From positions 310,001 through 374,000 of the forward strand of contig NZ_FPAP01000002.1 in the NCBI RefSeq assembly GCF_900116415.1: 64,000 nucleotides of DNA. The letters run 5' to 3'. The notes under the pieces are model-generated. The model was not told where the DNA came from. It did not search any database and worked only from the letters and a program-made list of their open reading frames with translations. Shown in pieces: positions 33,154 to 41,461 of this stretch. Numbering within the stretch: the first letter of the stretch is position 1; each line of letters opens with the position of its first letter. The position numbers were made by a program, and so were the translations under genes. Source of the stretch: Chryseobacterium formosense. Its GTDB lineage: Bacteria > Bacteroidota > Bacteroidia > Flavobacteriales > Weeksellaceae.

Positions 33154-34731
33154 TTAAAAAGGAAAATCTTCTTCATCGTCAAAATCATTCATCGAAGATC
33201 CTGAAAGTTTAGAACTGTCCGGAAGATCGAATGCTGCTCCCGGTTGAATGGTTGTTTTAATTTTTTCGAAACCACTTGGCTCTCCAAAAGAAGAATTGTA
33301 CCCCATTCCGTTGGTTGCCTCTTCAATATTCCCAAATTTTGCAAAATGCTTCAGGAAAGATAATCTTACATCTGCAGTTGCACCATTTCTGTGTTTTGCA
33401 ATGATCAATTCTGCCTGGTTTTCTGTAGAGGTTTCTGCTCCGTCTTCATCATTATCCCAAACCGTAATTTTATAATATTCGGGTCTGAAAATAAATGATA
33501 CAATATCCGCATCCTGCTCAATCGCTCCCGATTCCCTTAGATCTGAAAGTTGAGGTCTTTTTCCGGGACGCGTTTCCACACTTCTTGACAGCTGCGAAAG
33601 TGCAATTACAGGAACGTTCAATTCTTTTGCAATGGCTTTTAATGAACGGGAAATCATCGAAATTTCCTGTTCACGGTTTCCACTTCCTTTTCCGCCTCCT
33701 CCTGCGGTCATTAGCTGAAGATAATCGACCATGATCAGTCTTACGCCATGCTGCATAACCAGTCTTCGGCATTTTGCTCTGAAGTCGAAGATGGAAAGTG
33801 AAGGGGTTTCGTCAATATATAGAGGTGCATTTTCAAGTTCAGATACATTGGAGAATAATCTCTGCCATTCTTCGTCATCCAGCGTTCCTTTTCTTAATTT
33901 TTCTGAAGAAATTCTTGTCTCGGAGGCAATCATTCTGGTAATTAATTGTACCGATGCCATCTCGAGAGAGAACAATGCCATCGGGATTTTGTACTCAACG
34001 GCAATATTTCTGGCCATTGAAAGGATAAATGCTGTTTTCCCCATCGCAGGACGTGCAGCAATAATGATGAGATCGGAATTTTGCCAGCCTCCGGTTTCTT
34101 TGTCTACATCTCGGAATCCTGACGGAACTCCGGAAAGTCCTTCCTTATCTTTTAAAGATTTAATCGTATCAATTGCTTGTTTTACCAATGAATTGGCGGT
34201 ATCGAATCCTTTTTTAATGGTTCCGTTGGTAATTTCAAAAAAAGACTGCTCGGCTTTATCTAAAAGTTCAAAAACATCTGTTGACTCTTTGTATGAAGAA
34301 TCGATAACGTTGGCTGAAACATTAATCAAGCTTCTCAAAATATATTTTTCAAGAATGACACGAACGTGATATTCGATGTGGGCTGATGAACTTACACCCA
34401 TTGTAAGCTCAATAATATAATGGTCACCACCTGCCTGATTGAGTTTATCTGTCTTTTTTAAATCCTGAATGATCGTCATGATGTCAACAGGCTGATTGGC
34501 TTCGTATAATTTTAATATGGTAGAAAAAATTACAGAATGTCTCGGATCATAAAAAACTTCCGGAGTAAGCAGGTCGATAGAATGGTCGAGCCCTTTTTTG
34601 TCAATTAAAAAAGTACCGATTACCAATCGTTCGAAATCTACTGCATTGGGAGGCATTTTTCCATCTGCAATCGACAATTCTCTTGCAAAGTTTCCTTGTG
34701 TAAGAGATGATAGTGTTTCTTTCTGCGCCAT
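33154..34731 (-). CDS. dnaB: Replicative DNA helicase DnaB
   Basis: DnaB is the hexameric helicase at the replication fork. The 525-residue protein has the N-terminal primase-interacting domain (about 25-130, AVDFERLVIGTFLI), a linker, and the RecA-like motor with Walker A ARPAMGKTAF (about 222-231), the arginine and Q-loop region, Walker B LIMVDYLQLM (about 333-342) and LSQLSRSVETRPGKRP. The C-terminus is acidic (FDDEEDFPF). No intein is present. A TATCTTTG box (34743-34736) ends 4 bases before the ATG. rnhA follows. The pair is bracketed on both sides by homologous T9SS protein genes in the same orientation. Confidence 0.96.
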   Translation of the reverse strand: MAQKETLSSLTQGNFARELSIADGKMPPNAVDFERLVIGTFLIDKKGLDHSIDLLTPEVFYDPRHSVIFSTILKLYEANQPVDIMTIIQDLKKTDKLNQAGGDHYIIELTMGVSSSAHIEYHVRVILEKYILRSLINVSANVIDSSYKESTDVFELLDKAEQSFFEITNGTIKKGFDTANSLVKQAIDTIKSLKDKEGLSGVPSGFRDVDKETGGWQNSDLIIIAARPAMGKTAFILSMARNIAVEYKIPMALFSLEMASVQLITRMIASETRISSEKLRKGTLDDEEWQRLFSNVSELENAPLYIDETPSLSIFDFRAKCRRLVMQHGVRLIMVDYLQLMTAGGGGKGSGNREQEISMISRSLKAIAKELNVPVIALSQLSRSVETRPGKRPQLSDLRESGAIEQDADIVSFIFRPEYYKITVWDNDEDGAETSTENQAELIIAKHRNGATADVRLSFLKHFAKFGNIEEATNGMGYNSSFGEPSGFEKIKTTIQPGAAFDLPDSSKLSGSSMNDFDDEEDFPF

Positions 34732-34735
34732 ATTG

Positions 34736-34743
34736 CAAAGATA
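34736..34743 (-). promoter_or_regulatory. -7 box of dnaB, abutting its start
   Basis: TATCTTTG on the minus strand ends 4 bases before the ATG at 34731; no -33 TTTG at the usual distance. Confidence 0.5.
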
Positions 34744-34836
34744 GTTTTTTTAGAAAATAATCTGAAAAGAGTAATTAAGAATTATTGTTGATAACTCTTA
34801 AAATACGAGTAATGAAGGCAGTTATTTTATGTTAAT

Positions 34837-34866
34837 AAAAAAATCACCCCATTTCTGAGGTGATCT
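34837..34866 (-). terminator. Terminator of T9SS protein gene 3
   Basis: On the minus strand ATCACCTC pairs with GGGGTGAT (one G-U) around a 6-base loop and is followed by TTTTTTT. Confidence 0.85.
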
Positions 34867-34885
34867 TATTATTATGAAAAATGTG

Positions 34886-36955
34886 CTATTCTCTGTTTTT
34901 TACAAGTACCCAACCGTCGTATTTAGTAGGTGTACTGTTTTTGTCATTTTCATTCCATGTAATGGTATACCAGTAAGTTCCTGTAGGGATTTTTTTACCT
35001 CCTGAAGTACCGTTCCATTTGAAATTTCTTATTTTATCAGCTTCATAGATCTTATTTCCGTATCTGTTGTAAACTGTAAATACAAGATTCTTTTTATAAG
35101 CTAAAGCTGAATAATCAACTTCGTCATTTACGTTATCTCCGTTCGGAGTAATTGCATTCACTAGATTAGGTACAGTAATCTGGATTTCGGTCGGATTACA
35201 GTCATAAGAATCTTTTAAGAAAATTTTATTTTCCCCTCTTGGTAAACCTGTAAATACATTTGAATCCTGCCAGTTTGTTCCATCTAAAGAATATTGGTAA
35301 GGAGCAGAACCTCCTGATGCATTTACTGTAATTGTATTATTGTTGATATCAAGACTTGCAATGACAGGTTGTTGCGAAGGATATACATTTACTTGCTGAA
35401 GCGTGAAACATTTTCCTGTTTTTAATTTAACCCAATAAGCTCCTACGCCAACTCCAGTAATAGATTGTGTTGTAGCTCCGGTGCTCCATTCGTATCCGTC
35501 AAAACCTCCTCCTGCATCTAAAGTTGTTTTATCTTCAAAACAGATCGTTTTATCTTTAAGAACTGAAGATTTTACCGGTGGTAAAACTTTTAAATTAATT
35601 TTTGTAATGGCAAAACATCCGTTTTCGTTTGTTACTCTTACGTATACGTCTGTATTTGATGTAATGTAATTGTTAGCGGGAATAATTTCATTTGTTCCGG
35701 CTAAAGCATTAGCTTCGGATATAAAGAATCTTTTTGTAATTCCTGTTTGAGAAGTTACATTAGCCTGAGTAAGGTCAAATGATGCTTTTGTAATGTCTCC
35801 CTCAATAAAGCAAGATTCTAAAAACGCAGGTGTAAGAACAACAACGGGGTGAAAACTTAATGTAATCGTAGAATCATCCGTACATCCTTCAACAGAAGTA
35901 ACTTTTACATAAATTGTTTTTGGAGCAGACACGTATGCTGTGAAATTCGTAATCTCATTCGTACCTGCATTCAGATCTGCCAGTGTAGGATAATATTTCT
36001 TGATAGCAGTAGCATCAGCAAATACATCTGCTGTTGTAAGGTTAAATGTGCCTGTACCGGCTCCATTGTTGTTACAAGCCTTTAATGTAGCATCTTTAGC
36101 TACGATATTTCCTTGTTTGAATTTAAATTTTCCGGTTACAAAACATCCGTTAATAGGATTCGTCGGACTTGTGGGATCAGTATATTTTAATCGGTAATAG
36201 TAAATAGTTGTCCCGTCTACAACTGCGGTTGTTAGAGGGTTGTTTCCGGTAACTGCATCATTTGTCTCATCGTGATAAGTTACTGAAAAGTTTGGATTTC
36301 CATTAAGAATTCCTGCCGAAAGAGTGGTGAAATCAAATGACATTGGAAGTGCACATTTTAAAATTTCATTAGGCTGCGCCGGATTAGTGGCATTTGGAAC
36401 TCCCGGAGTAATAAATGGATTAGGAGTCAAAGTCGGATCATTGAAAGCTGACGTTAAAGTGGCTGTACCTCCCCAAGTAAGAGAGAATCCGTTTGTTGAA
36501 CCATCCCAGTTATCAATAACCAGATAGTAGGTTTCTCCTGCGATTACATCCATATAAGGACTCATGGTGTCAACAGCACTAGGTCCGGTCGGAGATAGGG
36601 TAAGTGACAATCCTGTTGGGCCATCACTACCGTCGTAGTTACAACGTATTGGTGGGCTTAATGCGCCACAGGTTTGGTTTGGTCCATACACCCCGAAGTC
36701 GTAATCTGTCGCAAATACATTAGGATTTATTACAAAAGTCAATGTTCCTGAAGTTGCGACTGTAAAGGTGTACCAAGTTGAGTGATTCTCATCAGAGGAT
36801 AAACAACCCATCAGGTCTTCATCAACAAGACCCGGCCCATCCGAGGTATAAGAAATGTCAGAATTACCACAGACTGGCATTGCTGAAACACAGTCGGATT
36901 GTGAGTAGTATAATTGTGATGTTATTAAAATAAAAAAGAGTAATAATTTTCTCAT
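34886..36955 (-). CDS. T9SS type B surface protein with PPC-like N-domain (3)
   Basis: The 689-residue protein has a signal peptide (ending SQLYYSQ) and a different N-terminal part from the first pair: a Cys-containing beta-sandwich (about 20-165; DCVSAMPVCGNSDISY, STWYTFTVATSGTLTFVINP, YDFGVYGP) like bacterial pre-peptidase C-terminal domains. It then carries modules at CNNNGAG and SCFIEGD, DKTICFEDKTTLDAG, and a type B sorting domain from AITPNGDNVND to VLVKNRE. From the CNNN module on it matches 30208 closely, while its N-domain matches 37070. Secretion by T9SS is well supported; ligand unknown. Confidence 0.9.
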   Translation of the reverse strand: MRKLLLFFILITSQLYYSQSDCVSAMPVCGNSDISYTSDGPGLVDEDLMGCLSSDENHSTWYTFTVATSGTLTFVINPNVFATDYDFGVYGPNQTCGALSPPIRCNYDGSDGPTGLSLTLSPTGPSAVDTMSPYMDVIAGETYYLVIDNWDGSTNGFSLTWGGTATLTSAFNDPTLTPNPFITPGVPNATNPAQPNEILKCALPMSFDFTTLSAGILNGNPNFSVTYHDETNDAVTGNNPLTTAVVDGTTIYYYRLKYTDPTSPTNPINGCFVTGKFKFKQGNIVAKDATLKACNNNGAGTGTFNLTTADVFADATAIKKYYPTLADLNAGTNEITNFTAYVSAPKTIYVKVTSVEGCTDDSTITLSFHPVVVLTPAFLESCFIEGDITKASFDLTQANVTSQTGITKRFFISEANALAGTNEIIPANNYITSNTDVYVRVTNENGCFAITKINLKVLPPVKSSVLKDKTICFEDKTTLDAGGGFDGYEWSTGATTQSITGVGVGAYWVKLKTGKCFTLQQVNVYPSQQPVIASLDINNNTITVNASGGSAPYQYSLDGTNWQDSNVFTGLPRGENKIFLKDSYDCNPTEIQITVPNLVNAITPNGDNVNDEVDYSALAYKKNLVFTVYNRYGNKIYEADKIRNFKWNGTSGGKKIPTGTYWYTITWNENDKNSTPTKYDGWVLVKNRE

Positions 36956-37023
36956 TTTCTAAATGATTTTAAATACAAATTTAACAAAAATATGCTTAAA
37001 CAGATTAATTATTATGTAAAATC

Positions 37024-37050
37024 AAAAAAAAGCCACTGAAGAGTGGCTTT
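37024..37050 (-). terminator. Terminator of T9SS protein gene 4
   Basis: On the minus strand AAAGCCACT-CTTC-AGTGGCTTT followed by TTTTT, 20-46 bp past the stop of 37070-39148. Confidence 0.9.
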
Positions 37051-37069
37051 TATAATTGTATTATTTATT

Positions 37070-39148
37070 TTATTCTCTGTTTTTTACTAAAACCCATCCT
37101 GAGAATTTTATTGGGGTTTTGTTTTTATTATTTTCGTTCCATGTTACAGAATACCAGTAGTTTCCTGTAGGAGCTTTCTTGCCTCCATTAGCAGAGCCGT
37201 CCCATTTGTAACCATTGGATTTATCGGCTTGGAAAATTTTCGTTCCGTATCGGTCGAAAATACTCAACACTAAATTCTGCTTATTAGATAAAGCCGAATA
37301 ATCGATGAAGTCATTTACTCCATCTCCGTTTGGAGTAATTACATTGGTAATATTAGGAACAACAACAGTAATTTCAATCGGGTTACAATCATAACTGTCT
37401 TTTACATAAATCGTGTGATCTCCTCTTGTAATATTTGTGAAAACATTAGAATCCTGCCAGTTAACATTGTCAATCGAATATTTGTAAGCAGGAGCTCCAC
37501 CAATTACCTGTACCGTGATTGTGCTGTTAGAAACTTCAATATTTGATACAACAGGCTGTTCAGATGCAAATACTTTTACTTCTTGTTTAGCAGTACAGTC
37601 ACCTGTTTTTAGCTTAACCCAATATGTACCCAGTCCTACATTTGAAATTGTTTGCGTCGTTTCACCGTTGCTCCATTCATAAGCATCAAATCCGGGACCT
37701 GCATCCAGTGTTGTTGTGTCTTCTGCGCAGATGATTTTATCTTCAAGCACAGTTGAATAAACCGGAGGAATTACGATTATATTAATTTTAGCAATATTGT
37801 AACATCCTTCTGCATTTGATACTCTCACATAAACAACACCATTCGGAGCAATATAAGGTTGCGGTGGTGTTATTTCATTGGTTTGATCAATAGCGTCCTG
37901 TACAGAAGGGTAATATTTTTTAGTCATTCCCGACTGATTGTTTACGATGGCTTCATTTAGATTAAATTCTCCCATTGTAGGAGTTCCCTCTATAAAACAT
38001 GCTCTCAGAGTAGCTTCTGTTACGATAATTTCAGGATAAAAATTCAGCTTAATCTCAGCAATATCAGTACATCCGTATGGTGAAGTTACCAAAACAAAAA
38101 CAGAGCCTACAGCAGATACGTATTGATAAGGGTTTGTAATTTCGTTCGTGTTATTATTCAAATCTGCTAATGACGGATAGTATTTTTTTACAACAGTAGG
38201 ATCATTAATTACATTTGCTGTGGTTAGATCAAACATTGCTGTTCCTGCATTATTGTTGTTACAAGATGTTAAAGTAGCATCCACAACATTGATGGCACGC
38301 TGAACAAATTTGAATGTTCCCGGAAGCCTGCATTTGCTTATCGCTCCACCAGGTGCACTAGGATCAGAATAAGTGATTACATAGTAATAAACATCGGTTG
38401 TGTTTACAGGCAATACTCCTAAGATCGGATTGTTTCCGTTAAGTGCATCATTAGAATTTTTATAATAACTCACTACGAAATTCGGGTTGTTATTAAGAAT
38501 ACCTGCTGATAATGTGTTAAAATCAAAAGTCGGTGGTTCATTACAAACAATTACTTCATTTGGTGAAGTAGGAGTAGGTCCTGCATCTCCCGGCGGAATA
38601 AACGGATAAGGCTGAAATGCAGAATTAAAAGGTGATACCAATGTTGCTGTTCCTCCCCAGACTAGTTGAAATCCGTTAGCACTTGATAAAAAGTTATCAA
38701 TAACTAAATGATAAGTCTGACCTGCAATTACATCCAGATATTGACAGAAAAGCGGACCTCCTCCGTCTGCAGTGGTATTTGTACTGGTCATATTCAGACC
38801 TGTTGGTCCGTCAGCGCCGGAATAATTACATCTAATGGGTGTCCCTAAATTATTACATGCTTTATCCGGGCCATATACAGCCCAGTCATAATCATCTGTA
38901 AAAACATTAGGATTAATTACAAATGTTAAGGTTCCTGATGTTGCAGCTGTGAAAGTGTACCATACTGAGAAATTCTCATCATCGCTAAGGCAGCCTCCCA
39001 GGTCTTCTAATATATCTCCCGGTCCTGTTGGGGTAAAGGAAATAGGTGAATTTCCACAAACCTGTATCGTTCCTCCACAATCTGAGCTCGACTGGCTAAA
39101 GACAGTTTGGGAAATAATCATTAAAAAAATGAGTAGAAATTTTTTCAT
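37070..39148 (-). CDS. T9SS type B surface protein with PPC-like N-domain (4)
   Basis: The 692-residue protein has a signal peptide (ending SQTVFSQ), a PPC-like N-domain (about 20-175; DCGGTIQVCGNSPISF, SVWYTFTAATSGTLTFVINP, YDWAVYGP) shared with 34886, modules at CNNNNAG and ACFIEGT, DKIICAEDTTTLDAG and a type B sorting domain from VITPNGDGVND to VLVKNRE. From the CNNNN module on its closest relative is the distant 27750 (ITPPQPY, IPPVYS, NVITPNGDG), not its neighbour. A TACATTTG box (39175-39168) lies 19 bases upstream of its start. It is probably a T9SS-exported adhesin. Confidence 0.9.
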   Translation of the reverse strand: MKKFLLIFLMIISQTVFSQSSSDCGGTIQVCGNSPISFTPTGPGDILEDLGGCLSDDENFSVWYTFTAATSGTLTFVINPNVFTDDYDWAVYGPDKACNNLGTPIRCNYSGADGPTGLNMTSTNTTADGGGPLFCQYLDVIAGQTYHLVIDNFLSSANGFQLVWGGTATLVSPFNSAFQPYPFIPPGDAGPTPTSPNEVIVCNEPPTFDFNTLSAGILNNNPNFVVSYYKNSNDALNGNNPILGVLPVNTTDVYYYVITYSDPSAPGGAISKCRLPGTFKFVQRAINVVDATLTSCNNNNAGTAMFDLTTANVINDPTVVKKYYPSLADLNNNTNEITNPYQYVSAVGSVFVLVTSPYGCTDIAEIKLNFYPEIIVTEATLRACFIEGTPTMGEFNLNEAIVNNQSGMTKKYYPSVQDAIDQTNEITPPQPYIAPNGVVYVRVSNAEGCYNIAKINIIVIPPVYSTVLEDKIICAEDTTTLDAGPGFDAYEWSNGETTQTISNVGLGTYWVKLKTGDCTAKQEVKVFASEQPVVSNIEVSNSTITVQVIGGAPAYKYSIDNVNWQDSNVFTNITRGDHTIYVKDSYDCNPIEITVVVPNITNVITPNGDGVNDFIDYSALSNKQNLVLSIFDRYGTKIFQADKSNGYKWDGSANGGKKAPTGNYWYSVTWNENNKNKTPIKFSGWVLVKNRE

Positions 39149-39236
39149 TCTTGAAATATTTTTAATACAAATGTAAAGAAATTATTAATCTTAAATTAAT
39201 TTTCATTGCATATTCTTACATAACGTTTGGGAACGA

Positions 39237-40472
39237 TTAATATTGCATTCTTCTTAATTTAGGATTGGTGGTTCCTACAATAAGGGCGATCAAAACAGTC
39301 ATGCTGCCACCAAAAACGACCGATCTCACGACTCCTAAAAGCTTGGCCATCAATCCGCTTTCAAATTGCCCCATCTCGTTGCTCGACATGATGAAAATTG
39401 AATTGACACTTAAAACTCTTCCGCGAATATGATCCGGAGTCTTCAGTTGAACAATTGTTCCTCGAATAACCACAGAAATTCCATCCAGCATTCCGCTTAA
39501 AACCAAGAACATGAATGAAAGCCAATAATAATGCGACAGTCCGAAACCGATAATGCACAATCCGAAACCGGCAACCACAGCCAATAATATTTTGCCTTGA
39601 TTTTTTCTTAACGGTACTAATGATAGGGTGGTAATGATGATCATCGAGCCAATATCTGAAGCCGCATTCAGAAAACCGAAACCTTCTGCTCCCGATTTTA
39701 AAATATCGGTTGCAAACACAGGAATCATGGCAACTGCTCCTCCGAAAAGTACCGCAAACATATCCAGACAAAGCGCTCCCAGAATTTCTTTAGTTTTAAA
39801 AATATAAGAAATTCCTTCACGCATACTTTCCATTACTTTGATTTCTTCTTTTTTGTACTCCGAAAACTGAGGTTTAAGTTGCCAGAAAAATACTGAAGCG
39901 ACAACTAAAAGTGAAATGATCACCATTAATGTCCATTTAACGCCAAAAAAACCAATTAAAAATCCTCCAACAGCATGACCGCACACGGATGAAACCAAAA
40001 ATGTTGCCTGATTTAATGTAATAGCGCTCGGAAGATTTATTTTTTCAACAATTTTAGGAATCATGGAAGGAACAATTGGTCCGATAAAAGCTCGTGCAAT
40101 TCCCGTAAAGAAAATGACTCCGTAAATAAAATAAGTAATTTCGTGCCCTGTGAAATGAAGTTCCACATCAAAAAATGCAGGAATCATCAATAAACTGATC
40201 AGAAAAACATACACGTAATTGCAGATCAGAAGTAGTCTTTTCTTTTCATTCATATCAATCACATGACCTGCATACAAAGCACAGCTTACCGCCGGAATTA
40301 CTTCAGAAAGGCCGATAAGCCCGATCGAAAAAGGATCTTTTGTCAACTGATACACCCACCATCCGAGTAAAGTAGCAAGCATTCTGAAGGCTAAAACAAT
40401 AAAAAATCTTCCCGTAAGAAGATTTCTGAATTCAACATTTTGTAATGTTTTGAGCGGCAATAAAGAAATCAT
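39237..40472 (-). CDS. MFS exporter (MFS_3/EntS-like)
   Basis: The start is placed at ATG 40472 (MISLLPLKTLQNVEFRNLL). A longer frame from a TTG at 40526 would include the terminator hairpin at 40481-40508. The 411-residue protein has about twelve hydrophobic helices, the pattern GRFFIVLAFRMLATLLGWWVYQLTKDPFS in the first helix pair (key residues R and W), GHVIDMNEKKRLLLI in the loop between helices 2 and 3 (motif A equivalent) and IVQLKTPDHIRGRVLSVN in the second half, all usual in the EntS/MFS_3 group of efflux carriers. Substrate unknown; siderophore or drug export is typical of relatives. It is the last gene of a run that begins beyond the small lipoproteins. Confidence 0.87.
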   Translation of the reverse strand: MISLLPLKTLQNVEFRNLLTGRFFIVLAFRMLATLLGWWVYQLTKDPFSIGLIGLSEVIPAVSCALYAGHVIDMNEKKRLLLICNYVYVFLISLLMIPAFFDVELHFTGHEITYFIYGVIFFTGIARAFIGPIVPSMIPKIVEKINLPSAITLNQATFLVSSVCGHAVGGFLIGFFGVKWTLMVIISLLVVASVFFWQLKPQFSEYKKEEIKVMESMREGISYIFKTKEILGALCLDMFAVLFGGAVAMIPVFATDILKSGAEGFGFLNAASDIGSMIIITTLSLVPLRKNQGKILLAVVAGFGLCIIGFGLSHYYWLSFMFLVLSGMLDGISVVIRGTIVQLKTPDHIRGRVLSVNSIFIMSSNEMGQFESGLMAKLLGVVRSVVFGGSMTVLIALIVGTTNPKLRRMQY

Positions 40473-40473
40473 G

Positions 40474-40510
40474 CGCAAAAATAGCCTTAAATATTCATTT
40501 AAGGCTATCT
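40474..40510 (-). terminator. Terminator of the 40565-40927 lipoprotein gene, touching the MFS start
   Basis: ATAGCCTTAAAT (40481-40492) and ATTTAAGGCTAT (40497-40508) form a 12-bp perfect stem with a 4-base loop; on the minus strand it is followed by TTTTTG and then, two bases later, the MFS ATG. Confidence 0.8.
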
Positions 40511-40564
40511 GTATTTTAATTTTCAAATGATAAATAAAATACCACCTGAAAGATTTTGTCTATT

Positions 40565-40927
40565 TTAGTCTGCTCTCAAAGAACTGATTACAATCGCAGC
40601 AGCACCTGCAGCTCCAATCAAAACGGCACCTCCTGCAACTCTTGCTTTTGATCTGTCTTTTACAGAAGCTACATTAGATTTTGGGATGATTACTTCTGTA
40701 CTGTCTTTTTTTCCTGCAGTTCCGATCAGGTTGTCACCATCTATATTACGGAAAAGAAATTTTTGTTTTTTTGAACCATCTCTCGGAGTTACCACATAGA
40801 TTTTTCCTGCCTGAAGAGTTGAGTAGTTATTCTGCGCAATATCTTCGCTGTACTTTGTTGTTGCACAAGATGAAATTACAAATAAAGACGTTAATAATGA
40901 TGTTTTTAAAAGTACAGATGCTTTCAT
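40565..40927 (-). CDS. Small lipoprotein with C-terminal hydrophobic helix (paralogue A)
   Basis: The 120-residue protein has a lipoprotein signal (LFVISSC, Cys near 21). The mature part (KYSEDIAQNNYSTLQAGKIY, DGSKKQK, IGTAGKKDSTEVIIPKSNV) is followed by a Gly/Ala-rich hydrophobic helix (AGGAVLIGAAGAAAIVI, about 98-114). It is related to the next gene: both have KYS, NY, AG-K-Y, DGSK, IGT, I-K-N and a C-terminal helix. A TAAATTTG box (40953-40946) lies 18 bases before the start and a terminator follows, so it is transcribed alone. Function unknown. Confidence 0.7.
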   Translation of the reverse strand: MKASVLLKTSLLTSLFVISSCATTKYSEDIAQNNYSTLQAGKIYVVTPRDGSKKQKFLFRNIDGDNLIGTAGKKDSTEVIIPKSNVASVKDRSKARVAGGAVLIGAAGAAAIVISSLRAD

Positions 40928-41061
40928 TATATTTTTTTAGTTTTCCAAATTTATAATTTTTTTTGAATATACGTTTTCATTAAAAAGAAAATCTCATATT
41001 TTTTTATAAGATTTTAATCTAAAATGAGACAATTTTATATTTAAAAGATAATTTAGCTTAA

Positions 41062-41439
41062 TTAATTTGCGCCACTTCCAAATGCAGCAGCAGTATCGGC
41101 TACAACATCTGTAGCTTTTATCATTACGACAACCAAAGTCGTTAAAGAGGCAATTCCTCCGGCGGTTGCAACAACTGCAATTGCTGTTTTGTCTTTTCTT
41201 ATCTCTGTAATATTGTTTTTTGCAATGAAGATTCTTTCATTTTTTCTGGTTCCAATAATGCTGTCTTTAGAAATGGAAGTAATGACCATCGGAATTTTGC
41301 TTCCGTCAGCCTGAAGAAACGTATATTTATTTCCGGCTTTTATATTTGTATAATTGTCGGGATTTTTAGCAGCACTATATTTCAAAGAACTACAGGAAGT
41401 AACTAAGATGATGATTAAGACAGATAAAATACTTTTCAT
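41062..41439 (-). CDS. Small lipoprotein with C-terminal hydrophobic helix (paralogue B)
   Basis: The 125-residue protein has a lipoprotein signal (IIILVTSC, Cys near 16), a mature part with KYSAAKNPDNYTNIKAGNKY, DGSKIPM, IGTRKNERIFIAKNNI, and a hydrophobic helix at about 88-108 (AVVATAGGIASLTTLVVVMI). The pattern parallels the gene at 40565-40927, so the two are diverged tandem paralogues. The conserved part could be a small SH3- or DUF-type domain; I do not recognise it. It begins 22 bp after the stop of the GH3-family gene and may share its transcript. Confidence 0.7.
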   Translation of the reverse strand: MKSILSVLIIILVTSCSSLKYSAAKNPDNYTNIKAGNKYTFLQADGSKIPMVITSISKDSIIGTRKNERIFIAKNNITEIRKDKTAIAVVATAGGIASLTTLVVVMIKATDVVADTAAAFGSGAN

Positions 41440-41461
41440 GATAAGTGATTTTTGGTGTTTT

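Noticed and set aside
33731..34369. 212-codon open frame on the plus strand opposite dnaB
   Set aside because: It lies wholly inside dnaB, has no family motif, signal peptide or promoter, and its composition follows from the codon use of dnaB.
27750..39148. Repeated words that might suggest a CRISPR array or tandem DNA repeats
   Set aside because: The repeats are homologous coding modules (CNNN, TLDAG, ITPNGD) in four genes, with no regular spacing of short direct repeats.
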